NCBI RefSeq assembly: GCF_003711205.1 | Contig: NZ_CP031013.1 | Location: forward strand, 1,488,001-1,552,000 | DNA length: 64,000 bases | Direction of reading: 5' to 3' | From: Polaromonas sp. SP1 | Lineage (GTDB): Bacteria > Pseudomonadota > Gammaproteobacteria > Burkholderiales > Burkholderiaceae_C | Shown: positions 9,615 through 17,730 of the stretch, one piece after another | How the letters are laid out: each line of letters opens with the position of its first letter | Position numbering within the stretch: the first letter of the stretch is position 1 | Notes under the pieces: model-generated | Told to the model about the DNA's origin: nothing | The model's input: only the letters and a program-made list of their open reading frames with translations | The model's database searches: none | Translations under genes and position numbers: made by a program

Positions 9615-9962
9615 TCATGCCGCCATGCGCGGCAGCTCAGCCCACACCGGCCGCACTTCGATCGTTGCCTCGCGGGCCATGGGGTGGCTGGCCGCAACGT
9701 CAATCGCTTCCTGGGGGCTGGCGCATTCGATCAGCCCGTAAGCGGCCATCTTTTCGCGGCTCTGAGAAAACGGCCCGGGGCTGACAAGCCGCTTGCCTTC
9801 CCGCACGCGCACTGTCATGGCGTCGGCGGGCGGGCGCAGCGGGTTGCCGTGCTTCAGGATGCCGCGGGCCTCCATGGCCTTCACCCAGGCGCCGATTTCG
9901 CCGACGAGCGCCGGCGTGGGTGCGAAGCTCGCGTCGTGGCAGATGATCAGCAGGTATTGCAT
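9615..9962 (-). CDS. YCII-related (DGPF-type) protein
   Basis: A 115-residue protein of the YCII-like fold. It starts MQYLLIICHD and contains a central VREGKRLVSPGPFSQSREKM segment and ECASPQEAIDVAASHP, where the family has an active-site-like His/Asp pair. These small proteins are often coded beside VOC proteins and extracytoplasmic sigma factors, but their reaction is unknown. It ends 23 bp before the GST gene and starts 10 bp after the VOC gene, within the operon transcribed from 11389. No sigma factor gene accompanies it here; a TetR gene stands in its place. Confidence 0.88.
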   Translation of the reverse strand: MQYLLIICHDASFAPTPALVGEIGAWVKAMEARGILKHGNPLRPPADAMTVRVREGKRLVSPGPFSQSREKMAAYGLIECASPQEAIDVAASHPMAREATIEVRPVWAELPRMAA

Positions 9963-9972
9963 GGTGATCGCG

Positions 9973-10407
9973 TCAAGGCATCGGCAGCGGGTTGATCACC
10001 ATCCACGACACGCCGAAGCGGTCGGCGACCATGCCGAAGGACGACGCGAAGAAGGTCTTGTCCATCGGCATTTCAATCTTGCCGCCATCGGCCAGGGCAT
10101 TGAAGAGGCGTTTGGCTTCGGCGTCGCTGGGCGCGCTGATCGACAGCGAAAAGCCCTTGAACTCGGCCTTGCCGCCGCCCATGCCGTCGGAGGCCATCAC
10201 TTCAGTCTCGCCGATCTTGAAGCTGGCGTGCATGACGCTGTTGGGGTCCGGCGCCGGGCCGCCGCCGGGGCCGCAACCGTCGGTCATGGGTTCGGGGTTT
10301 TCCTTGAAGCGCATCATCATCGTGACCTGCGCGCCCAGCGCCTTGCGGTAGAACTCGAGGGCCTCTTCGCAGCGGCCGTTAAAAAAGAGATAGGACTGAA
10401 CAATCAT
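9973..10407 (-). CDS. VOC family protein, PhnB-like
   Basis: A 144-residue protein of the glyoxalase/bleomycin-resistance (VOC) superfamily, PhnB branch. It begins with the MIVQSYLFFNGRCEEALEFY signature and ends with FGVSWMVINPLP. The fold is built of paired beta-alpha-beta-beta-beta units that usually bind a metal and a small electrophile. ATG 10407 is preceded by AAAGGA; an upstream in-frame ATG at 10458 would add 17 residues not found in the family. It lies in the middle of the five-gene cassette. Biochemical role unknown. Confidence 0.9.
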   Translation of the reverse strand: MIVQSYLFFNGRCEEALEFYRKALGAQVTMMMRFKENPEPMTDGCGPGGGPAPDPNSVMHASFKIGETEVMASDGMGGGKAEFKGFSLSISAPSDAEAKRLFNALADGGKIEMPMDKTFFASSFGMVADRFGVSWMVINPLPMP

Positions 10408-10474
10408 GGCGATTTCCTTTTCGTTGGGTGGGTGGTTGGTTGGTATGTATGAGGTCAATGGTTCAGCGCGGGAT

Positions 10475-10912
10475 TCAACGTGGGAAGAGCGCGGCCGTGG
10501 CGCGCCACTCTGCGGGGCGCGCGTTCGTGATCAAGGCAGAACCGGCGCGTGAGGCAACATCGGCAGGCAGGGGCGGCCGGCTGTCGCGGCCGAAGTACAC
10601 CTGTACTTCCATGAGCTTGCCGCCCTCAAAACGGAACCATTCGGTGTTGCGGAATTTTTTGCCGGTGGTGCTTTCGGCTTCGTACCGTACGAAGGCTTCA
10701 TCACCCTGCTCAAAAAGTTTCTCGACCGTGAAGCGGCGCAGCGTTCGGCTGTTGGGCCAGCAGCGCGCGAAGTAAGCCGCGCGGCCGATGCGGTCGTCCA
10801 GCGGGCTGCTGAAGGTGAAGTGCTCGTCCAGCAGGCCCTCAAGGACTTGCCGGTCCCTGGTTTCGTAAGCCGAGAAGTAGCGGTGCACGAGGGTGGCGAT
10901 GGCGCTTGCCAT
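10475..10912 (-). CDS. SnoaL-like (NTF2 fold) protein
   Basis: A 145-residue NTF2-like protein. The N-terminal helix LVHRYFSAYETRDRQVLEGLLDEHFTFSSP, then FRNTEWFRFEGGKLMEVQVYFG, is the standard SnoaL/ketosteroid-isomerase-like pattern of a cone-shaped barrel that binds a small hydrophobic ligand. The long motif is split here by a helix boundary near residue 30. It lies three bases downstream of the second VOC gene and 67 bp upstream of the first, so it belongs to the cassette. Members range from cyclases to hydrolases, and I cannot assign an activity. Confidence 0.85.
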   Translation of the reverse strand: MASAIATLVHRYFSAYETRDRQVLEGLLDEHFTFSSPLDDRIGRAAYFARCWPNSRTLRRFTVEKLFEQGDEAFVRYEAESTTGKKFRNTEWFRFEGGKLMEVQVYFGRDSRPPLPADVASRAGSALITNARPAEWRATAALFPR

Positions 10913-10915
10913 GCT

Positions 10916-11389
10916 TTAAGCCCTGTCGTAAGCCTCTTGCAGGCCCTTGATGTTGATCTTGTGCATGCCCAGCATGGCCTTCATCACCGCACCTGACTTG
11001 GCCGGGTTCTTGTCGCCTAGCAATTCTCCAAGCGCACTGGGGATGATCTGCCACGACAGGCCGAACTTGTCCTGCACCCAGCCGCACTGGTTGGGCGCGC
11101 CGCCGGCTGAAAGCTTGTCCCAGAGATCGTCGACCTCAGCCTGCGTCTTGCAGTCCACAAAGAGCGAGATGGCGGGCGTGAAGTGAAAGTGCGGGCCGCC
11201 GTTGAGCGCCATGAACTCCTGGCCTTCCAGCACAAAGGTGCCGGTCATGACCGAGCCCTCCGGCCCCGGGCCTTCCTTGCCGTAGCGCCTGAGCGTGGTG
11301 ATCTTCGAGTTCTTGAAGATAGAGACGTAAAAGTTCATGGCTTCTTCGGCCTGGTCGTTAAACCAGAGGAAAGGGGTGATTTTCTGCAT
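10916..11389 (-). CDS. VOC family protein, 3-demethylubiquinone methyltransferase-like fold
   Basis: A 157-residue PhnB/3-dmu-9_3-mt-type VOC protein. It begins MQKITPFLWFNDQAEEAMNF and contains VMTGTFVLEGQEFMALNGGP and the W-QIIPSALGELL segment typical of the branch. Despite the domain name it has no methyltransferase motifs. ATG 11389 has AGGAG eight bases upstream; the frame is open further but the extension crosses the promoter. It is the first gene of the five-gene minus-strand cassette and faces the TetR gene across 168 bp containing twin repeats, so that TetR protein is its likely repressor. Confidence 0.9.
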   Translation of the reverse strand: MQKITPFLWFNDQAEEAMNFYVSIFKNSKITTLRRYGKEGPGPEGSVMTGTFVLEGQEFMALNGGPHFHFTPAISLFVDCKTQAEVDDLWDKLSAGGAPNQCGWVQDKFGLSWQIIPSALGELLGDKNPAKSGAVMKAMLGMHKINIKGLQEAYDRA

Positions 11390-11492
11390 GGTCCGGCTCC
11401 TGGAATTGATGGGTGATGTGGACAGGCTGAGAGGTAAAAAGGGCTTCAAACAGCGTTTTGAAGCTTGTGCGGTGATCCGATCAGCAGTATTG

Positions 11493-11543
11493 TGTACACC
11501 GTCCACAAAAGAATAGCAAAGATAATGAACACTGTCCACATAA
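11493..11543. promoter_or_regulatory. Twin operator between VOC operon and tetR
   Basis: Two 18-bp direct repeats, TGTACACCGTCCACAAAA (11493-11510) and TGAACACTGTCCACATAA (11526-11543), agree at 15 of 18 positions and are spaced 33 bp start to start, about three helical turns. The first is an imperfect palindrome of the form TGTxxAC-N-GTxxACA. The position between divergent genes suggests autoregulation by the TetR protein. Confidence 0.65.
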
Positions 11544-11557
11544 ATACGTAACAGCTC

Positions 11558-12226
11558 ATGTCCAGCGTTCCCCAGCCCCCGCCAGCCCGCAGCACCTACC
11601 GCCACGGGGACCTGCGGCGCGCCCTGCTGGAGGCCGGTGTGGAGCTGGCGCGCGCCGGCGGGCCCGAGGCCGTGGTGCTGCGTGAAGCCACCCGCCGCGC
11701 CGGTGTGGCGCCTAACGCCGCCTACCGCCATTTCGAAAGCCGCCAGGCCTTGCTGTATTCAGTGCGCTCCGCCGCGCTGGCGGCTGTGGCCCGCGCCATG
11801 GAGGCCGAGCTGGCCGCGATCCCGCCGGATCTGCCGCCGGCCGAATTTGCCCGCGCCAGCGTGCGCGCGGTGGGCGCCGGCTACCTGCGGTTTGCGCAGG
11901 CCGAAAGCGGGTTGTTCCGCACGGCGTTTGGCCCGTCAGACGATCTGAAAGAAAGAGCCGAAGGCAAGCCTGCCGGCACCGACCGCAAAGGGCAAAGCGG
12001 CCTCGACCCGTTTGAATTGCTGGGCGCCGCCCTCGACAAAATGGTGGCTGCCGGCGTGCTGCCGCCCGAGCGCCGCCCCGGCGCCGAGTTCCTTGCCTGG
12101 TCGGCGGTGCACGGCCTGGCCATGCTGGTGATTGACGGCCCGCTGGGCCCGCTCATAGGCCCGCAGATGCAGCAGATCGGCCAGCTCCTGCTGGACATGG
12201 TGGAAAAAGGCTTGAGCGGGAAGTAG
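11558..12226 (+). CDS. TetR family transcriptional regulator with WHG-type ligand domain
   Basis: A 222-residue repressor. The N-terminal helix-turn-helix includes YRHGDLRRALLEAGVELARA and VAPNAAYRHFESRQALLYSV. The C-terminal domain with FARASVRAVGAGYLRFAQAE and AWSAVHGLAMLVIDGPL matches the TetR_C WHG group. It would bind the repeats just upstream and release them on binding an unknown ligand, controlling both itself and the VOC-SnoaL-VOC-YCII-GST operon. No clear Shine-Dalgarno precedes the ATG (GTAACAGCTC). A dispersed repeat lies 3'. Confidence 0.92.
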   Translation: MSSVPQPPPARSTYRHGDLRRALLEAGVELARAGGPEAVVLREATRRAGVAPNAAYRHFESRQALLYSVRSAALAAVARAMEAELAAIPPDLPPAEFARASVRAVGAGYLRFAQAESGLFRTAFGPSDDLKERAEGKPAGTDRKGQSGLDPFELLGAALDKMVAAGVLPPERRPGAEFLAWSAVHGLAMLVIDGPLGPLIGPQMQQIGQLLLDMVEKGLSGK

Positions 12227-12251
12227 GCGGCTACCCGGCCTCAATCAAAAA

Positions 12252-12318
12252 AATTCAAGCCAGAAAGGCCTCCAGCCCAAGCACTGCGCGGGTTACCAGC
12301 TCCTGATTTGATAGCAAT
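12252..12318 (+). repeat. Dispersed intergenic repeat, copy 3
   Basis: AGGCCTCCAGCCCAAG, then a variable middle, then AGCTCCTGATTTGATAGCAA. It lies between the convergent tetR and lysR genes. Confidence 0.75.
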
Positions 12319-12329
12319 CAAACAGCAAA

Positions 12330-13274
12330 CTACTCACCCGGCCCCTGCGGCAAGCCCATGCCCGTCGGCAGCCCCTCGCGCAGCGCTTCGATAAAGCGGC
12401 GCAACTTGGCCGGGTAAAAATTCGAATACGGGTACACCAGGTAGACCGGCAAGGGTGAGGCACACCACTCGGGCGCCAGGTGCAGCAGCCGGCCGTCGGC
12501 CACATCATCGGCCACCAGCCAGGTTGAGGCGATGCTCGCGCCCAGGCCCAGCAAGGTGGCATTGCGCAGTGCAAACAGGCTGTCGGTGCCCAGCCGCGGC
12601 TGGATCGGAAAGCGCTGCTCTTCGCCGCGGTCACCGCCCTTGCTGCCGTGATGGATCAGCGTCACCTCGCTGCGGTAAAAAGTCTGCAGCGCCAGCCAGG
12701 GCAACGCCTGCAGCTCAGACGGGTGCAGCGGCAGCGGCTTGCCCTGCAGCAGCGACGGCGCGGCCACCACGATGCGCCGCACCTCGGCGATCTTCACCGC
12801 CACCAGCGACGGGTCTTCCACCGCGCCCACATGCACCGCGCAATCAATGCCCTGGGCGATGAAGTCCGGCGTGCCGTCGTGCAGCAGCCACTCCACCGTC
12901 ACGCGTTCGTGCTTTCGCAGGTAGTCAATCAGCGGCCCCACCAGCCGCTGCTGGCCCAGCGCATGCGGCACCACCACCCGCAACGTGCCTTCGGGCACAT
13001 CTTTCGGGCCGCGCAGGTCGGCTTCAAAAGCGTCCCAGTTGCCCAGCAACTCCTTGGCGCGGGCAAAACAGCGTTCGCCGTCTTCCGTCAGCTTCATCGC
13101 GTGGGTGGAGCGCTGCAGCAGCTTCAGGCCGAGCGAGCGCTCCAGTGACTGCAGGCGCCGGCTCACCGTCGGCTGCGTGGCGTTCATCTGCGCCGCGGCG
13201 GCCGACAAACTGCCCGCCTCCACGATGCGCACAAAGGTCTGCATCAGCTCGATCCGGTCGGGGGCAGGTTTCAT
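12330..13274 (-). CDS. LysR family transcriptional regulator
   Basis: A 314-residue LysR-type regulator. The winged HTH spans residues about 5-64 (FVRIVEAGSLSAAAAQM, ATQPTVSRRLQSLERSLG) and the periplasmic-binding-like effector domain follows (GTLRVVVPHALGQQRLVGPL). It belongs to the CrgA-like branch. ATG 13274 gives the normal family start; an upstream in-frame ATG at 13322 lies across the operator. It is divergent from the MFS gene at 13390, with a T-N11-A box between them, so it most likely controls that transporter. The effector is unknown. Confidence 0.92.
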   Translation of the reverse strand: MKPAPDRIELMQTFVRIVEAGSLSAAAAQMNATQPTVSRRLQSLERSLGLKLLQRSTHAMKLTEDGERCFARAKELLGNWDAFEADLRGPKDVPEGTLRVVVPHALGQQRLVGPLIDYLRKHERVTVEWLLHDGTPDFIAQGIDCAVHVGAVEDPSLVAVKIAEVRRIVVAAPSLLQGKPLPLHPSELQALPWLALQTFYRSEVTLIHHGSKGGDRGEEQRFPIQPRLGTDSLFALRNATLLGLGASIASTWLVADDVADGRLLHLAPEWCASPLPVYLVYPYSNFYPAKLRRFIEALREGLPTGMGLPQGPGE

Positions 13275-13291
13275 GGTGGGCTGCTTTCTTG

Positions 13292-13306
13292 TATGCGTAA
13301 CGCGTA
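13292..13306. promoter_or_regulatory. LysR-type box (T-N11-A) between lysR and MFS gene
   Basis: TATGCGT-A-ACGCGTA is an imperfect palindrome with one mismatch; its core TGCGTAACGCGTA fits T-N11-A. It lies 18 bp before the lysR ATG, where autorepressing LysR proteins bind. Confidence 0.55.
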
Positions 13307-13389
13307 TGACCATTGTGCCCAATAGCCGCCTTCACAGGGCAAAACCCGGCCCGCATACTGGCGTCCAGTCTCGAAACAGGATTTTCCCC

Positions 13390-14598
13390 ATGAATTCAAA
13401 CGCCAATACGCATGACCGAACCGGTCCCGGCCTGCCCTTTTCCCTGATTCTTTTGCTTGCCACCGGCGCCGGCCTGGCCGTGGCGGCGCTCTATTACAGC
13501 CAGCCCATGCTGGCCCTGCTGGCCGGCGAGTTCAATGCCACGCCGGCCGCCATCGGCCTGGTGCCCACGCTGACCACGCTCGGCTACGCGCTCGGCATCG
13601 GCCTGCTTGCGCCGCTGGGCGACCGTTATGACCGGCGCCGCATCATCCTCGGCAAGGCCGCCGCCCTGGTGCTGGCTTTGCTGCTGGCCGCCAGCGCGAC
13701 CTCGGTGGCCGTGCTCGCATTCGCCAGCCTGGCGATCGGCTTGTCGGCCACGCTGGCACAAGACATCGTGCCGGCCGCCGCCACGCTCGCCCCTGAATCG
13801 CAGCGCGGCAAAACCGTCGGCACCGTGATGACCGGGCTGCTGCTCGGCATCCTGCTCTCGCGCGTTGTGGCCGGTGTGGTGGCCGACCAGTTCGGCTGGC
13901 GCAGCATGTTTGTGATGGCTGCCGTCAGCATCGCGCTGCTGGGTGTGGCCGTGTGGCGGCGCCTGCCGCGCTTTGCAGCGACGACGCAGCTGCCCTACCT
14001 CGCGCTGCTCGGTTCACTCGCCACGCTGTGGAAGCGCCACGGCGCACTGCGCCGCGCCGCCATCGCGCAGGGCCTCATCAGCATCGGCTTCAGCGCCTTC
14101 TGGTCCACACTGGCCATCATGTTGCACGCCGAGCCCTTTAACCTGGGCAGCAGCGCGGCCGGCGCTTTTGGGCTGGCCGGCGCCGCCGGTGCGCTGGCCG
14201 CGCCACTCGCAGGCCGCATTGCCGACAGCCGCGGCCCCGAAGTCGTCACGCGCCTGGGCGCTGCGCTGGTGGCCGCCGCGTTTATTGCCATGGCGTTTGG
14301 CCCCAACCAGTTGTGGCTCATCGCACTGGGCGCGGTGGTGTTTGACCTGGGCGCACAAGCCACCCTGATCGCACACCAGACCATCATCTACAGCATCGAG
14401 CCCGCCGCGCGCAGCCGCCTCAATGCCGTGCTGTTTATCGGCATGTTCACCGGCATGGCCAGCGGCGCCTGGCTGGGCAGCGTGGTGCTGGCCCACGCCG
14501 GCTGGCAAGGTGTGTGTGTCATGGCGGCGGTGTCGGGTGCGGCCGCGCTGGTGGTGCGGCTGTGGCCGGTGAAGAAACTGGCGCCCTGCGCCGCGTGA
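13390..14598 (+). CDS. MFS transporter, DHA1-type efflux family
   Basis: A 402-residue inner-membrane transporter with about twelve membrane segments. The loop 2-3 signature is LGDRYDRRRIILG, and the sequence after helix 1 (ALYYSQPMLALLAGEF) is typical of the YnfM-like/sugar-efflux-like branch of DHA1 proteins. It uses proton exchange to export small molecules; the substrate is not readable. ATG 13390 begins the protein at the usual point before helix 1; the longer upstream open frame overlaps lysR and is a shadow. It is regulated, by inference, by the divergent LysR at 12330 and ends at a bidirectional terminator. Confidence 0.9.
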   Translation: MNSNANTHDRTGPGLPFSLILLLATGAGLAVAALYYSQPMLALLAGEFNATPAAIGLVPTLTTLGYALGIGLLAPLGDRYDRRRIILGKAAALVLALLLAASATSVAVLAFASLAIGLSATLAQDIVPAAATLAPESQRGKTVGTVMTGLLLGILLSRVVAGVVADQFGWRSMFVMAAVSIALLGVAVWRRLPRFAATTQLPYLALLGSLATLWKRHGALRRAAIAQGLISIGFSAFWSTLAIMLHAEPFNLGSSAAGAFGLAGAAGALAAPLAGRIADSRGPEVVTRLGAALVAAAFIAMAFGPNQLWLIALGAVVFDLGAQATLIAHQTIIYSIEPAARSRLNAVLFIGMFTGMASGAWLGSVVLAHAGWQGVCVMAAVSGAAALVVRLWPVKKLAPCAA

Positions 14599-14619
14599 AA
14601 CCGGCACAAGCGTTCAGAC

Positions 14620-14646
14620 AAAAAGGCCTCGCGAAGAGGCCTTTTT
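14620..14646. terminator. Bidirectional intrinsic terminator
   Basis: AAAAAGGCCTC-GCGA-(A)GAGGCCTTTTT has A and T runs on both sides, between the convergent MFS and SDR genes. Confidence 0.92.
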
Positions 14647-14663
14647 CATGCGAGCACTGCAGC

Positions 14664-15539
14664 TCAGGCCGCCAGCGCTTCTTTCGGAAAATCCGTCGAA
14701 GCCGACAGCGCCCGCCAGGCCTTCACCTCGGCCTCGACAAACGCATGCTTGTCTTCAATCACCTTCAGCGTGTCGGTGCCCAGCGCCAGGCGCAGCGGCG
14801 GCGTGCCTGCCTCCACCAACTTCAGCATCGCCTGCGCCAGGCGCAGCGGGTCGCCCGGCTGGTTGTGGTTGATCTGTACGGCGGCAGCGCGCACCTGGCC
14901 GGCGCTGGCGGCGTAGTCGTGCAGGATGCGCGGCGACACCGACAGCGAATTGCCGTCCAGGAAGTCGGTGCGAAAGTAACCCGGCTCCACCGTCGTCACA
15001 TGGATGCCCAGCGGCGCAAGCTCGCCATGCAGCGCTTCGGTCAAACCCTCCACCGCGAACTTCGTCGAGCAATACACGCCAAAGCCCGGCCCCGACTGGT
15101 AGCCGCCCAGCGACGAGATGTTGATGACGTGGCCGCTGCGGCGCGCGCGCATCGCCGGCAGCACGGCGCGTGTCACATTGAGCAGGCCAAACACATTCGT
15201 CTCATACAAGCGGCGCACTTCATCCGCCGTCGCTTCTTCCACCGCGCCCAGCAAGCCATAGCCCGCGTTGTTGACCAGCACGTCGATGCGGCCAAAGCGC
15301 GCCAGTGCGGCCTGCACGGCGGTGGCGGCCTGCGCCTCGTCGGTCACGTCCAGCGGCAATGCCAGCAGCGCTGCGCTGGCCGGAAATCTTTTCTGCACCG
15401 AGGCCGCGTCGCGCGACGTCGCCACCACCGCATCGCCGTGCACCAGTGCCGCTTCGGCGATGCGGGCGCCAATGCCGCGCGCCGCGCCGGTGATCATCCA
15501 TACACGTTTGAAATCAGCTTTCGCTGTGACTGCATTCAT
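14664..15539 (-). CDS. Short-chain dehydrogenase/reductase
   Basis: A 291-residue NAD(P)-dependent oxidoreductase of the classical SDR type. The cofactor loop TGAARGIG is at residues 17-24, NNAG near 90, catalytic Ser142/143 in INISS, and Tyr156-x3-Lys160 (YCSTK). It is slightly longer than the usual 250 residues, as is common for the oxidoreductase group found beside LysR genes. ATG 15539 is the family start. It is divergent from a LysR gene at 15672, with an inverted repeat between them, so it is probably that regulator's target. Its substrate is unknown. Confidence 0.93.
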   Translation of the reverse strand: MNAVTAKADFKRVWMITGAARGIGARIAEAALVHGDAVVATSRDAASVQKRFPASAALLALPLDVTDEAQAATAVQAALARFGRIDVLVNNAGYGLLGAVEEATADEVRRLYETNVFGLLNVTRAVLPAMRARRSGHVINISSLGGYQSGPGFGVYCSTKFAVEGLTEALHGELAPLGIHVTTVEPGYFRTDFLDGNSLSVSPRILHDYAASAGQVRAAAVQINHNQPGDPLRLAQAMLKLVEAGTPPLRLALGTDTLKVIEDKHAFVEAEVKAWRALSASTDFPKEALAA

Positions 15540-15586
15540 GGTCTTGCCCTTTAAAAAATGTTGCTGAGGAGGGCAATGTAGGTTTT

Positions 15587-15614
15587 CGATTGCATGCTGA
15601 ATAGATGGCAATCG
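15587..15614. promoter_or_regulatory. Inverted repeat between SDR and lysR genes
   Basis: CGATTGC (15587-15593) and GCAATCG (15608-15614) are exact complements separated by 14 bp, centred in the divergent region. A LysR-type operator is the simplest reading. The 12-mer CAATGTAGGTTT at 15574, overlapping the SDR promoter side, is repeated upstream of the hydrolase at 17730. Confidence 0.55.
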
Positions 15615-15671
15615 CTGGGTTCATAATCAAGTAAATCGTGACAATGGGGCTGACCTCACAAGGAATCTGCC

Positions 15672-16643
15672 ATGGCTTTCAATGAACTGCGCGCCGTTTC
15701 CACCTTCGTCAAGGCCGCCGAGCTCGGCAGCCTGCGCCAGGCCGCCGCGGCGCAGGCCATCACGCCCCAGGCCGCCAGCCAGGCGCTGGTGCAGCTTGAG
15801 CAGCACCTGGGCGTGCGCCTCTTTCACCGCACCACCCGCAGCCTGAGCCTGACCGAAGAGGGCGAGCAATTCCTGCAGGCCGCGCAACCCGGGCTGGCCA
15901 CGCTGCAGCGCGCCCTGCACGGCGCACGCCGGGGCCGCGAAGACATCGCCGGGCCGCTGCGCATCGCGGCCCCGCGTTCCATCATGCTCGAGGTGTTGTG
16001 GCCGGTGCTCGAAGAATATTGCCGCCGCTATCCGCAGGTCGACCCCGACATCCATATGGACGACCGCATCGGCAACTGGGTGGAAGACCGCGTCGACGTC
16101 GGCTTTCGCGCCGGCTCGCCGCCCGAGGGCGGCGTCATCTCGCGGCGCATCATGCCGCTGCAGCTCGTCGTCTGCGCCTCGCCGGCCTACATCGCGCAGC
16201 ACGGCGCGCCGCAAACCATCGCTGACCTCGCCAGCCACCGCTGCAGCGGCTTTCGGCACGCGGGCACCGGCAAGGCCATGCCCTGGGAATTCAGGGTGGG
16301 CGAAGAAGTCGTGGGCCACAACGTCGCAGCCGCCTTTCTGGCGAACGATGTCGATGTGGAGGCCCGTGCCGTGGTAGCCGGCCAGGCGGTGGGCCAGCTC
16401 ATCGGCATCACCGCGGCGCCGCTGGTGCGCGCCGGCAAGCTGGTGCCGCTGCTCACGCAGCATGTCACTGAGCACCTGGGCCTGCATGTGTACTACGGCA
16501 GCCGCAACGCGCAGCCGGCGCGCTCGCGGGCTTTCATTGACCTGGCGGTAGAGCGGCTGGTGGGCAACCCGCAGTTTTTCCTGCAGCCGCATGAGCTGGC
16601 GCCTCTGCAGGCCAAAGCCCGGCGCACGCGGCGCCGGGCCTGA
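15672..16643 (+). CDS. LysR family transcriptional regulator
   Basis: A 323-residue LysR-type protein. The HTH lies in residues 1-60 (STFVKAAELGSLRQAAAAQ, then PQAASQALVQLEQHLG) and the effector domain follows (GPLRIAAPRSIMLEVLWPVL). CACAAGGAATCTGCC before the ATG contains AAGGA. It is divergent from the SDR gene and probably regulates it and itself. The C terminus ends in a basic RRTRRRA tail. A dispersed repeat follows the stop and the next gene is convergent. Confidence 0.92.
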   Translation: MAFNELRAVSTFVKAAELGSLRQAAAAQAITPQAASQALVQLEQHLGVRLFHRTTRSLSLTEEGEQFLQAAQPGLATLQRALHGARRGREDIAGPLRIAAPRSIMLEVLWPVLEEYCRRYPQVDPDIHMDDRIGNWVEDRVDVGFRAGSPPEGGVISRRIMPLQLVVCASPAYIAQHGAPQTIADLASHRCSGFRHAGTGKAMPWEFRVGEEVVGHNVAAAFLANDVDVEARAVVAGQAVGQLIGITAAPLVRAGKLVPLLTQHVTEHLGLHVYYGSRNAQPARSRAFIDLAVERLVGNPQFFLQPHELAPLQAKARRTRRRA

Positions 16644-16662
16644 GGTGATGCATGAAATTGAT

Positions 16663-16724
16663 GCATAAAATCGGCCTCCAGCCCAATAACCATAGAGGTC
16701 AACAGCTCCTGAATTCATAGCAAG
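16663..16724 (+). repeat. Dispersed intergenic repeat, copy 4
   Basis: AAATCGGCCTCCAGCCCAAT, then a variable middle, then AGCTCCTGAATTCATAGCAA, between the convergent lysR and hydrolase genes. Confidence 0.78.
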
Positions 16725-16743
16725 AGCGTCAACCCAAAAAGCG

Positions 16744-17730
16744 TCAACCCAAAAATTGCAACAGTTCGGGGATGACTTGCTCAGGCGCTTCTTCCATCAG
16801 CCAGTGGCCCGATCCCTTGATGATCACGCCCTTGACATCGTTGGCCACCAGCCGGCCCTGATCGATCAGGAAGGTGCCGCCGGCTTTTTCCCCTGACAGC
16901 ACCAGCATGGGCATGGCCAGTTTCGTGTTGCCCAGCGCGGCGAAATCGGCCGCGTCTTTTTCAAAGTTCTTGAAGTACTCAAAGCCCGCGCGCATGCCGC
17001 CCTCCTGGGCATAAGCCGCGGCGTAAATGCGCCGGTCGGCTTCGGGCACCGAGTGTTTGGCATCGGCCGCAAAGTCGTTCCAGAAGTGTTCAAAGTAGGT
17101 GCGTTCACGGCCCTTGACGAGGGCCAGCGGCGTGGTGCCGTGGAAATGAAAGTGCCAGAGGTCGCGCAGCAGCCACACGTTGGTCCAGTTGCCGATGCCG
17201 GGCAGGAAGGCGTCCATCAGCACCACGCGGCTGGTTTCAGTGGGGAACTGCGCAGCGTAGGCGTAGGCCACCATCAGGCCGATGTCGTGGCCCACGATGG
17301 CGACGTTGTTGATGCCCAGCGACTTCACGAGCTCATGGATATCGACGGCCATGTTCTTCTTGTCGTAGCCGCCTTCGGGCTTGGCCGATCCGCCGGCGCC
17401 GCGCAGGTCCGGCACGATGACGGTGTGCGTTTTGGCCAGCAGCGGCATCAGCGGGTTCCACATGTTGCTGGTTTCGGCATAGCCGTGCAGCAGCACCACC
17501 GCCGGGCCCTTGCCGCCCACGCGGTAGTGGATGGTGGTGCCGTTCACGCTGGCATTGCGCGCCGTGAAGCCGGGCACGCGCCTTTCGTTGCCAACCGGCG
17601 CGGCGGCCACGGCGGGTGAGGCGGCGGCCAGCAGGCCGGCGGCTGCGGCGCCCAAAGTGGCGGCGCTGGCCAGCAGGTGGCGGCGCGTGGCGGGGAGGGT
17701 AACGGGAAGGGTGGAAGAAGCAGTGTTCAT
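16744..17730 (-). CDS. Tat-exported alpha/beta hydrolase, epoxide hydrolase-like
   Basis: A 328-residue alpha/beta hydrolase with a twin-arginine signal (ATRRHLLASAATLG, Arg16-Arg17, then a hydrophobic run ending near Ala44), so it folds in the cytoplasm and works in the periplasm. The oxyanion segment is LHGYAETS. The nucleophile elbow is GHDIG, placing aspartate at 149 where lipases have serine, as in epoxide hydrolases and haloalkane or fluoroacetate dehalogenases. The C-terminal GSGHWLMEE supplies the histidine. ATG 17730 places the Tat motif correctly. The gene is alone, preceded by the same 12-mer promoter element as the SDR gene. An epoxide or halo-acid substrate is inferred from the Asp nucleophile. 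Confidence 0.88.
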   Translation of the reverse strand: MNTASSTLPVTLPATRRHLLASAATLGAAAAGLLAAASPAVAAAPVGNERRVPGFTARNASVNGTTIHYRVGGKGPAVVLLHGYAETSNMWNPLMPLLAKTHTVIVPDLRGAGGSAKPEGGYDKKNMAVDIHELVKSLGINNVAIVGHDIGLMVAYAYAAQFPTETSRVVLMDAFLPGIGNWTNVWLLRDLWHFHFHGTTPLALVKGRERTYFEHFWNDFAADAKHSVPEADRRIYAAAYAQEGGMRAGFEYFKNFEKDAADFAALGNTKLAMPMLVLSGEKAGGTFLIDQGRLVANDVKGVIIKGSGHWLMEEAPEQVIPELLQFLG

